DNA of 64,000 nt from Pseudomonas grimontii. GTDB lineage: Bacteria > Pseudomonadota > Gammaproteobacteria > Pseudomonadales > Pseudomonadaceae. Positions 26,243 through 33,843 of the stretch are shown here, piece by piece (positions within the stretch are counted from its first letter, which is position 1; each line of letters starts with the position of its first letter). The notes below the pieces were generated by a model. It was given only the letters and a program-made list of their open reading frames with translations. It was not told the DNA's origin and searched no databases. The stretch spans positions 1 to 64,000 of the forward strand of contig NZ_VFES01000024.1 of NCBI RefSeq assembly GCF_007858185.1, given 5' to 3'. Both the position numbers and the translations under genes were made by a program.

Positions 26243-28231
26243 TTAGGAAACAGTGATGCGCCAGATCCCGAACGGCATCTGCGGCTCCAGCCGCGTCCAC
26301 TGGGTCTTGCCGTACCAAGTCCAGCGGTGGCCGTTCATCAGGTCTTCGCCCTGGGTTTGCGCATCGTCCGGCAGGCCCAGCTCCCACAATGGCAACTCGA
26401 AGTGGGCTTCCTGGGCATTGAATGGGTCGAGGTTGACCGCCACCAGGATGAAGTTGCTGCCATCCTCGCTGCGTTTGCCGAAGTACAGGATGTTGTCGTT
26501 CCAGGCGTTGTAGAGCTTCAGGCCCAGGTGCGTCTGCAACGCCGGGTTTTGACGGCGGATCCGGTTGAGTTGGGCGATCTCGGCGATGATGTTGCCGGGC
26601 GCGGTGAAATCCCGAGGGCGGATCTCGTATTTCTCCGAGTCCAGGTATTCCTCTTTGCCGGGCACCGGCGCCGCTTCGCAAAGTTCAAAACCCGAATACA
26701 TGCCCCACAGGCCAGAGCCCATGGTGGCCAACGCGGCGCGGATCAGGAAGCCTGGGCGCCCGGACTCGTGCAGGAAGCCTGGGTTGATGTCCGGCGTATT
26801 GACGAAGAAGTTCGGCCGGTAGCATTCGCGCCACGGCGACTCGTTCAATTGCGCCAGGTATTCACCCAACTCGGCCTTGGTGTTGCGCCAGGTGAAATAG
26901 GTATAGCTCTGGGAGTAACCGACCTTGCCCAGGCGCGCCATCATCGCCGGGGTGGTGAACGCCTCGGCGAGGAAGATCACCTCGGGATGCCTTGCCCGCA
27001 CATCGGCGATCAGCCACTGCCAGAACGGCAGCGGCTTGGTATGGGGGTTGTCGACGCGAAAGGTCTTCACGCCCTCTTCCACCCAGCCCACCACGATGTC
27101 GCGCAGCTCGGTCCACAGGCCCGGGATCGCCTCCGCCGCATAGAAGTCGACGTTGACAATGTCCTGGTACTTCTTCGGTGGGTTCTCGGCGTATTTGATC
27201 GTGCCGTCCGGGCGCCAGTTGAACCAGCCCGGATGTTGTTTGAGCCATGGATGGTCCTGGGAGCACTGGATGGCGAAATCCAGCGCGATCTCCAGGCCAT
27301 GCTCGGCGGCGGCCTTGACCAGGCGCCGGAATTCATCGCGGCTGCCCAACTGCGGGTGGATCGCCTCGTGACCGCCCTCCTCGCTGCCGATGGCATACGG
27401 GCTGCCCGGATCATCGGGGCCGGCGGTGAGGGAATTATTCTTGCCCTTGCGGTGGCTGCGCCCGATCGGGTGGATCGGCGGGAAGTACAGCACGTCGAAA
27501 CCCATGTCATGGATCATCGACAGGCGTGAGTGCACATCGTTGAACGTACCGTGGCGTGCAGGATCATCGGTAATCGAGCGGGGAAACAGCTCGTACCAGC
27601 TGGCAAACTGCGCCGCTTCGCGCTCCACATCCAGCGGATAGACGGTGCTGATGCTCAAGTAGGCGCGGTGGTCGGCCTGGGTCATCAAGTGTGCACTGTC
27701 TTCGTGCAGAAACAGCGCGACCTGCTCGGTTTCCAGCAGGCCGGAGAGCTCGTGGTGCAGCAACATCAGGCGGTCGCGCAATTCGTTGTCACTGCGTTCG
27801 GCGGCCTGCAGCACCAGGCTGCGGCCTTCCTGCAACTCCAGGCTGACCGGCACACCGGCCTCATGCTTTTTGCGCAATTCGTAGCAGAAGCTGGCGAAGG
27901 TATCGATCCAGGCTTCGATGCAGTATTCGTGAGGGCCTTGCACGGTGACGGTAAACGCGCCTTCCCAGCCATTGTTGCCCACGTCATTCATGATCACGCT
28001 GTGCCAGCTTTCTTCATGCATCGAGCGCCAGCGGATCAGGACGGCGAGCTTGTCGTGGCCGTCGGCGAATACCTTACTGGTGACATTGACCCGCTGGCCA
28101 ACCACGGCCTTGACGGCAAATTCGCCGCCGTCGATCACGGGTGAGGTGCTTTCGATTGCGATCCTGGGCAGCAACAGCGCCTGGGACAGCGGCAATATGG
28201 AATCTTCTGTAGCCAGTGTTTCAGCAGTCAT
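26243..28231 (-). CDS. glgE: Alpha-1,4-glucan:maltose-1-phosphate maltosyltransferase
   Basis: It transfers maltosyl units from maltose 1-phosphate onto growing alpha-1,4-glucan. At 662 aa it is a typical GH13_3 protein: N-terminal beta domain with DGGEFAVKAVVGQRVNV, the barrel with FPPIHPIGRSHRKGKNN, the nucleophile Asp near residue 394 in KTFRVDNPH, and the acid Glu in IFLAEAFT. ATG 28231 has AAGGGGAAG upstream. It is first in the run glgE-treS-glgB, so the cluster encodes the last three steps of the trehalose-to-glucan pathway; the treY/treZ side is not in this window. Confidence 0.95.
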   Translation of the reverse strand: MTAETLATEDSILPLSQALLLPRIAIESTSPVIDGGEFAVKAVVGQRVNVTSKVFADGHDKLAVLIRWRSMHEESWHSVIMNDVGNNGWEGAFTVTVQGPHEYCIEAWIDTFASFCYELRKKHEAGVPVSLELQEGRSLVLQAAERSDNELRDRLMLLHHELSGLLETEQVALFLHEDSAHLMTQADHRAYLSISTVYPLDVEREAAQFASWYELFPRSITDDPARHGTFNDVHSRLSMIHDMGFDVLYFPPIHPIGRSHRKGKNNSLTAGPDDPGSPYAIGSEEGGHEAIHPQLGSRDEFRRLVKAAAEHGLEIALDFAIQCSQDHPWLKQHPGWFNWRPDGTIKYAENPPKKYQDIVNVDFYAAEAIPGLWTELRDIVVGWVEEGVKTFRVDNPHTKPLPFWQWLIADVRARHPEVIFLAEAFTTPAMMARLGKVGYSQSYTYFTWRNTKAELGEYLAQLNESPWRECYRPNFFVNTPDINPGFLHESGRPGFLIRAALATMGSGLWGMYSGFELCEAAPVPGKEEYLDSEKYEIRPRDFTAPGNIIAEIAQLNRIRRQNPALQTHLGLKLYNAWNDNILYFGKRSEDGSNFILVAVNLDPFNAQEAHFELPLWELGLPDDAQTQGEDLMNGHRWTWYGKTQWTRLEPQMPFGIWRITVS

Positions 28232-28436
28232 CGAGCATCTTCCCCTTACGCCCTGTGGACGCTCTTTGCTTGATCCAAATTCTGATACGGCAGCGCTCTC
28301 CCCTGAGCAGGGCCGCTATAGGTCCGAGCTTGCGCCGAGGTTAAAAGTTCAGGTGGATATGCCGCCATTGGGCGGGGAATCAATTCGCATCGGCGGATGT
28401 CCACCGGTAGAGCAAAGCACAAAGGAGGCCACACCG

Positions 28437-28613
28437 ATGAATATCCCGATCCCGGCTGAAGCCCCGGACCCGAATATCGACACACCAACGCTGCCACCCA
28501 CTGAGCCGACACCGATTCCCGAAAAGGAACCGCCTGAAAATGAGCCGCCGCCGGTGGAAGAACCGCCGACGACCATGCCACCGGTGATCGTCAGTCCTTC
28601 TCGAACCGCTTGA
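28437..28613 (+). CDS. Small proline-rich protein (58 aa)
   Basis: A short gene with an excellent AAAGGAGG ribosome site eight bases before the ATG. Of 58 residues, 20 are proline and about ten are glutamate, in PP- and EPP-type repeats. The composition is like periplasm-spanning or disordered linkers, but there is no signal peptide or membrane span. Its last 23 bp overlap the 3' end of the convergent mgtC-like gene. The strong ribosome site argues for real translation; the function is unknown. Confidence 0.65.
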   Translation: MNIPIPAEAPDPNIDTPTLPPTEPTPIPEKEPPENEPPPVEEPPTTMPPVIVSPSRTA

Positions 28614-29082
28614 CGATTTTTGGCATCACACTGAACACCGCCAACGCAAGCAAGGTACTCAGCACCGCTGTCGATTCCCGACCCAACCCGGCCGAGACCC
28701 CAATCGCAGCGGTCATCCACAAACCGGCCGCCGTGGTCAGGCCTTTGACATGCCCTTCTTCATCATCCTTGCCCTTGATGATGGTGCCGGCCCCCAGGAA
28801 CCCGATCCCGGCAATCACCCCCTGCACCACACGGCTCATGGCATCCGCCTGATTGCCGGACATCTGCGGCACCATCACAAACAGCGCCGCTCCCAAGGCC
28901 ACCAGCATGTGGGTGCGCACCCCGGCGGCCTTACCCTTGCTCTCGCGTTCGAACCCGAGAATGCCGCCCAGGATCGCGGCAATCACCAGGCGCACAGTCA
29001 TCTGAGTGAGCTGCCTGGCGTCGCCGATATCGGCGAATTCGGCCTGCAGGGTTTGCCACACTTCATGCCACCAAGCGTCCAT
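28591..29082 (-). CDS. MgtC/SapB family membrane protein
   Basis: A protein of 163 aa with four to five membrane spans. The MgtC signature is clear: AAILGGILGFERESKGKAAGVRTHMLVALGAALF (positions ~37-70, with the conserved RE and RTH), then GIGFLGAGTI and LTTAAGLWMTAAIG. MgtC proteins aid growth at low magnesium and survival inside host cells and inhibit the F1Fo ATP synthase in Salmonella; this short form lacks MgtC's cytoplasmic C-terminal domain. ATG 29082 has AAAGGA upstream; a longer open frame to 30051 is antisense to ccoG and rejected. Confidence 0.85.
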   Translation of the reverse strand: MDAWWHEVWQTLQAEFADIGDARQLTQMTVRLVIAAILGGILGFERESKGKAAGVRTHMLVALGAALFVMVPQMSGNQADAMSRVVQGVIAGIGFLGAGTIIKGKDDEEGHVKGLTTAAGLWMTAAIGVSAGLGRESTAVLSTLLALAVFSVMPKIVKRFEKD

Positions 29083-29202
29083 GAACACTGTCCTTTGTCT
29101 TTGTTGATAAAGGATGGACAGCCGCGACCGCCAGTCAGTTGCCTTGAACCCGCCTACATCGCTGAACCCTAACCCTACATAGCCCATGAAAAGGAGATCG
29201 AC

Positions 29203-29442
29203 ATGACCATACGTATCGAAAACCAGTTGTGCTACTTCATGCTCGATGAGAACGGCCAGGAACAGAGTGTGCCGGCGACCCGGGTCAATATCGTGACCGA
29301 CACCGATAAATCCATGTCTTACGTGGAACTGGCGGCCGAGCGAATCTATATCACCGAAGCCGAGGCCGACGCCCTGACGGTGGCGGGTGCCCATGATGGG
29401 CGCCAACATGTAAAGGCCGACGAACCTGGTTCGCTGATTTAA
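29203..29442 (+). CDS. Small Pseudomonas protein, probably DUF3203
   Basis: A protein of 79 aa preceded by AAAAGGAG seven bases before ATG. The sequence (MTIRIENQLCYFML, then YVELAAERIYITEAEADAL) fits my memory of DUF3203, a family known almost only from pseudomonads with no assigned function. It is acidic with no signal peptide. It is divergent from the mgtC-like gene across 120 bp, and an ANR-type box begins right at its stop codon. Confidence 0.65.
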   Translation: MTIRIENQLCYFMLDENGQEQSVPATRVNIVTDTDKSMSYVELAAERIYITEAEADALTVAGAHDGRQHVKADEPGSLI

Positions 29443-29456
29443 TTGATCTGTATCAG
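29443..29456. promoter_or_regulatory. ANR/FNR-type box upstream of ccoG
   Basis: TTGATCTGTATCAG matches TTGAT-N4-ATCAA at nine of ten positions. It lies 170 bp before the ccoG start. CcoG serves the cbb3 oxidases, which are commonly ANR-controlled, so low-oxygen activation is plausible. The distance to the real promoter is not known. Confidence 0.55.
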
Positions 29457-29465
29457 CACCCGCCG

Positions 29466-29519
29466 GATCTGCCTGTACCCCACACGCCATGGGGTGCAGC
29501 ACATTGACGCAGGCAGATC
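29466..29519. repeat. Inverted repeat between the DUF3203 gene and ccoG
   Basis: A perfect 10-bp repeat GATCTGCCTG / CAGGCAGATC encloses a second stem (CCCCA / TGGGG). No U-run follows, so it is not a classic terminator. It could still be a transcript-end hairpin or part of the ccoG leader. Confidence 0.55.
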
Positions 29520-29626
29520 GACAACCTTCATCTGATCCGCTTTTTATCGCCATACCTGAGCCTGTTATGCAAACAGACCCACGCGCATAGTTCATCGGCC
29601 TGATGGAGGCTGATGAGCGAACGACC

Positions 29627-31034
29627 ATGAGCGAACGAATCCCAACCGTGGAAACCTTTGAGCCTATACACCCAAAGAAGGTGAAGGCCAAATCCAGCGA
29701 CAACCTGATCCATACCCGCAGTTTCACCGGCCTGTTCCGCACCTTGCGCGTGGCCGGTGCGGGCTTTCTGTTCCTGGCATTTTTCGGCACCGTGTGGCTG
29801 AACTGGGGCGGACGGCAAGCCGTGCTGTGGGACTTGGCCGAAAGCAAATTCCATATTTTTGGCGCGACTTTCTGGCCCCAGGATTTCATCCTGTTGTCGG
29901 CGCTGCTGATCATCTGCGCCTTCGGCCTGTTTGCGATCACGGTGTTCGCCGGCCGTGTGTGGTGCGGATACACTTGCCCGCAAAGTTCGTTTACCTGGCT
30001 GTTCATGTGGTGCGAAAAGATCACCGAGGGCGAGCGCAACCAACGTATCAAGCTGCAAGCGGCCCCCCTGGAGCCTGGACAAACTCGCGCGGCGCTCGGC
30101 CAAACACACCTTGTGGCTGGGCATCAGTGTGCTGACAGGGCTGACGTTCGTCGGCTACTTCACGCCGATTCGTCCATTGGCCGCCGAACTGCTGACCTGG
30201 CAGATGGGCGGCGTGAGCCTGTTCTGGGTGCTGTTTTTTACCGGCGCCACCTACATCAACGCCGGTTGGCTGCGTGAAGCGGTGTGCATGCACATGTGCC
30301 CGTATGCGCGGTTCCAGAGTGTGATGTTCGATAAAGACACCCTGACCATTTCCTACGATACAGCGCGCGGCGAAAACCGTGGCCCGCGCAAACGCGAGGT
30401 CAAGCCGGCCGATGTCGGCCTGGGCGACTGTATTGACTGCCAGCTGTGCGTGCAGGTCTGCCCCACCGGCATCGACATCCGCGACGGCCTGCAAATGGAG
30501 TGCATCGGCTGTGCGGCGTGCATCGACGCCTGTGATTCGATCATGGACAAGATGGGCTATGCCCGTGGCCTGGTGAGCTATACCTCCGAGCATCAATTGC
30601 AAGGCGGCAAGGCTCACCTGCTCAGGCCACGCCTGATCGGCTACAGTGCCGTGCTGCTGGTGATGATTGCCGCGTTGGTGGTGGCACTGGTGGAGCGGCC
30701 GCTGGTGTCGCTGGATGTGACCAAGGACCGCGGCATGTTCCGCGAGAACGCCCAGGGCCTGATCGAAAACATCTACAGCCTCAAGGTCATCAACAAGACC
30801 CAGCAACGCCAGGATTACCGGGTGGAGCTGCTGGATGCCGAGGGTTTTCAACTGCAGGGCAAGACCGAGATCAGCCTGGCGCCGGGGGAAATCGTCGACA
30901 TGCCGGTGTCGGTGGCGTTGCTGGCGGATAAACCGGCGAGCAGTTCGCAGACCATACGGTTCAAGGTGACGGATGTGGATGCACCGAGCATTTACAGCGT
31001 TGCCGATAGCCGATTCGTGGCGCCGCTCATCTAA
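29627..31034 (+). pseudogene. ccoG: Cytochrome c oxidase accessory protein CcoG, frameshifted
   Basis: CcoG (RdxA/FixG) is a membrane iron-sulfur protein that reduces copper for cbb3-type oxidase assembly. The first 146 codons (from ATG 29627) encode the normal N-terminus with spans and the AGRVWCGYTCPQ motif. At a C6 run (30063-30068) the frame shifts by one extra base and the original frame ends at 30277. From 30069 the other frame continues perfectly as WSLDKLARRSAKH through both ferredoxin motifs (CIDCQLCVQVCP, CIGCAACIDAC) to the normal C-terminus at 31034. Removing one C gives 468 aa, the usual length. It is either a recent mutation or a sequencing error. Confidence 0.9.
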
Positions 31035-31054
31035 AACACTTGTTTAAGGCCAAC

Positions 31055-32464
31055 ATGAAACGCTACGAAAAATTCGCCGACGACATCGCCGAACTGATCC
31101 GCTCCGGCGTCCTGGGCCCCGGCCAGCGGGTCCCCTCGGTGCGCTATGCCAGCCAGACGTATGGCGTCAGCCCGTCCACAGTGTTCCAGGCCTACTACCT
31201 GTTGGAGCGGCGCGGGTTGATCCGTGCACGGCCGCGTTCCGGCTACTTCGTCAACGCCCATGCGCCCAGCCCGTTTTCCGAGCCGGTGGTGAGCGAGCAA
31301 GTGCATGAGTCCACCGAAGTCGATGTCAGCGAATTGGTGTTCTCGGTGCTCGATTCGATCAAAGACCCCAACACCGTACCTTTCGGCTCGGCCTTCCCCA
31401 GCCCCATGCTGTTCCCGCTGCCACGCCTGGCCCGTTCCCTGGCCAGTGCCAGCCGCGAGATGGACCCGCGCATGGTGGTCACCGACATGTCGCCGGGCAA
31501 CCCGCAACTGCGCCGGCAGATTGCCCTGCGCTATATGGTCGGCGGCCTGATGCTGCCCATGGAGGAGTTGCTGATCACCAACGGCGCCCTGGAAGCGTTG
31601 AACCTGTGCCTGCAAGCCGTCACCGAACCGGGCGACCTGGTGGCCATCGAGGCCCCGGCGTTTTACGCCTGCCTGCAAGTGCTGGAACGCCTGAAGCTCA
31701 AGGCGGTGGAAATCCCGGTGCACCCGCGCGACGGCATCGACCTCAACGCCCTGGCGCAAACCCTGGAGCGCTACCCGATCAAGGCCTGCTGGACCATGAC
31801 CAGCTTCCAGAATCCCATGGGCGCGACGCTGCCGGAAGCGAAAAAACAGGCGCTGGTGGAACTGCTGCGCAGCCATCAGGTGCCGTTGATCGAGGACGAT
31901 GTGTACGCAGAGTTGTACTACGGGCAGCAGGCCCCCAAGCCGGCCAAGGCCTTCGACACCGAAGGCCTGGTGATGCACTGCGGGTCCTTCGCCAAGAGCC
32001 TGGCCCCCGGCTATCGCGTCGGCTGGGTGGCGGCCGGGCGCTATGCGCAGAAAGTCGAGCGTTTGAAGCTGATGACCTCGCTGTGCCCCTCGATGCCGGC
32101 CCAGGCGGCGATTGCCGACTACCTGCAACACGGCGGCTATGACCGGCATTTACGCAAACTGCGGTATGCCCTGGAGGAACAGCAAAGCGCCATGCTGGCC
32201 GCCATCGCCCGCTACTTCCCGGCACAGACACGGGTCAGCCAGCCGGCCGGCGGGTATTTCCTGTGGCTGGAATTACCCGAGCAAACCGATTCGTTGAAGT
32301 TGTTCCAGATGGCACTGGCGCAAGGCATCAGCATTGCGCCGGGGCCGATCTTTTCGGCGACTCGGCGTTTCAGAAACTGTATTCGCCTGAACTACGGCAG
32401 CCCATGGACCGAGGCCTCGGAGAAGGCGATGGAGACGTTGGGACGGATTGTGCGGTCGTTCTAA
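31055..32464 (+). CDS. MocR-type regulator: GntR helix-turn-helix fused to PLP aminotransferase domain
   Basis: A protein of 469 aa. An N-terminal GntR winged helix (residues 1-72; GVLGPGQRVPSVRYASQTYGVSPSTVFQAY) is followed by a fold-type I aminotransferase-like domain (about 90-469). The latter has TSFQNPMGATLP, EDDVYAELYYG and the PLP-lysine segment CGSFAKSLAPGYRVGW. Such proteins sense PLP or amino-compound adducts and usually regulate a neighbouring metabolic gene; no obvious target is adjacent, and ccoG lies 20 bp upstream on the same strand. AAGG lies four bases before the ATG at 31055; the other in-frame ATG is 31040. Confidence 0.9.
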   Translation: MKRYEKFADDIAELIRSGVLGPGQRVPSVRYASQTYGVSPSTVFQAYYLLERRGLIRARPRSGYFVNAHAPSPFSEPVVSEQVHESTEVDVSELVFSVLDSIKDPNTVPFGSAFPSPMLFPLPRLARSLASASREMDPRMVVTDMSPGNPQLRRQIALRYMVGGLMLPMEELLITNGALEALNLCLQAVTEPGDLVAIEAPAFYACLQVLERLKLKAVEIPVHPRDGIDLNALAQTLERYPIKACWTMTSFQNPMGATLPEAKKQALVELLRSHQVPLIEDDVYAELYYGQQAPKPAKAFDTEGLVMHCGSFAKSLAPGYRVGWVAAGRYAQKVERLKLMTSLCPSMPAQAAIADYLQHGGYDRHLRKLRYALEEQQSAMLAAIARYFPAQTRVSQPAGGYFLWLELPEQTDSLKLFQMALAQGISIAPGPIFSATRRFRNCIRLNYGSPWTEASEKAMETLGRIVRSF

Positions 32465-32544
32465 CGTTATCTTGAATTGAAGGCGGGAACGTATTGAGAC
32501 GGGCAGCCACAGAGAAGACTCAACACACACTGTGAGAAGTTTCC

Positions 32545-33024
32545 ATGAAGACCTGCCCGCTTCCTGCCGATGCACCTGTCCACCTAATCCCTCTCCTCGT
32601 GCCATCCCACTATATGTGCAGGGATGAGCGCCAAGACGTACGCGAGAGGCAGGGCCCCATGGGCCGTCCCGCGGGCGATCATCGATCGGCAGAAAGGATC
32701 ATCGAGGGAAGCGCGGTGATGCGTCATTTCCTGGAGGGCTACGATCACTACCAGGTCGGCGATAACCTTAAAAAGCAAATCGGTGACTGGACCGAAGCCA
32801 ACCCCGACCCAGAGGCCAGGGCCGACGCGGCTTATGATCTGGACCAGGTACTGCGGTTTATCGATAACGTGGACGATAGCACCTTGAAAGGCAGCGACAG
32901 GCTCAATGGGAAAGTCGATGGTTTCTCCAATTACGGCTACAGAATCCAGGACAATTCAGAAGCCAGCCTGCTCGACAGGTTCTCCTACGAGGGATATTCC
33001 GCGCTGCATTATTTGCAGACCTGA
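32545..33024 (+). CDS. Hypothetical protein
   Basis: An open frame of 159 codons with no family I recognise. The first ~58 residues are proline/arginine-rich and look poorly structured; the rest, from an internal ATG at 32719 that has AGGGAAG upstream, is acidic and helical (YDHYQVGDNLKKQIGDW, AAYDLDQVLRFIDNVDD). The true start could be either ATG. There is no signal peptide or membrane span. It converges on the SDR gene with a 12-bp gap. Confidence 0.5.
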   Translation: MKTCPLPADAPVHLIPLLVPSHYMCRDERQDVRERQGPMGRPAGDHRSAERIIEGSAVMRHFLEGYDHYQVGDNLKKQIGDWTEANPDPEARADAAYDLDQVLRFIDNVDDSTLKGSDRLNGKVDGFSNYGYRIQDNSEASLLDRFSYEGYSALHYLQT

Positions 33025-33036
33025 GGGTACGCGACC

Positions 33037-33783
33037 TCAACGGCCCCCGCCCAAATCCAAAAACGTGCCGGTGGCATACGACGCCTTATCCGACAACAAC
33101 CAGATAATCGCTTCCGCCACTTCATCCGGCCGACCGCCACGCGCCATGGGAATCCCGGACTCCAGCTTGCTGACCCGGTCCGGGTCGCCGCTCAGGGCAT
33201 GGAAGTCGGTGAAGATGTAGCCGGGGCGCACCGCGTTGACGCGGATGCCCTCGCCCGCCACTTCTTTGGACAAGCCGAGGGTGAAGGTGTCGAGCGCGCC
33301 CTTGGACGCCGCATAGTCGACGTACTCACCCGGCGAGCCCAGGCGCGATGCGACCGACGACACGTTGACGATACTGCCGCCCTGCCCGCCATGCTTGGGC
33401 GACATGCGCAGCACCGCGTGCTTGGCACACAGGATCGGGCCGAGCACGTTGGTCTTGAGGATATTCAGGATGCGGAACTCGGACATCTCATCCACCCGCG
33501 ACTTGTGCGCCACCGTGCCGGCGTTGTTCACCAATGCGGTGACGCGGCCCAGTTCGGCGTCGACGTGATGGAACAGCGCGATCACTTCATCTTCGCTGCT
33601 TACATCAGCGCGCACCGCAATCGCCTGGGCGCCGAGGGCGCGAACCTGTTCCAGCACGCTGTGGGCGGCTTTTTCATCGGAGTGGTAGTTGATGCAGATG
33701 CGATAGCCCTCTCGGGCAGCCAGCAATGCCGTCTCGGCGCCGATGCCACGGCTGCCCCCGGTGATGATTACGACTTTGTCCAT
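33037..33783 (-). CDS. Short-chain dehydrogenase/reductase (SDR)
   Basis: An NAD(P)-dependent oxidoreductase of 248 aa with a Rossmann fold. The cofactor glycine motif is TGGSRGIG (residues ~8-15), followed by NNAG, the catalytic Ser (NVSSVASR), Tyr-x3-Lys (YAASK) and VRPG. The Tyr is preceded by DYVDY-like context typical of 3-oxoacyl reductase/glucose dehydrogenase-type classical SDRs; the substrate is not deducible. ATG 33783 has AGGAGA eight bases upstream; the frame to 33834 is unnecessary. Confidence 0.85.
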   Translation of the reverse strand: MDKVVIITGGSRGIGAETALLAAREGYRICINYHSDEKAAHSVLEQVRALGAQAIAVRADVSSEDEVIALFHHVDAELGRVTALVNNAGTVAHKSRVDEMSEFRILNILKTNVLGPILCAKHAVLRMSPKHGGQGGSIVNVSSVASRLGSPGEYVDYAASKGALDTFTLGLSKEVAGEGIRVNAVRPGYIFTDFHALSGDPDRVSKLESGIPMARGGRPDEVAEAIIWLLSDKASYATGTFLDLGGGR

Positions 33784-33843
33784 GCGTGCGGTCTCCTGAT
33801 CCAACGTGATGCTGATGCTTACAGTTGGATCCAATACTAACCG

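Noticed and set aside
28591..30051. 486-codon version of the mgtC-like gene
   Set aside because: The first ~320 codons are antisense to the DUF3203 gene and ccoG; the MgtC domain and its ribosome site begin at 29082.
30063..30068. Programmed frameshift in ccoG
   Set aside because: A +1 shift would be needed, with no rare codon, stop or stimulatory structure at the site. A mutation or sequencing error is simpler.
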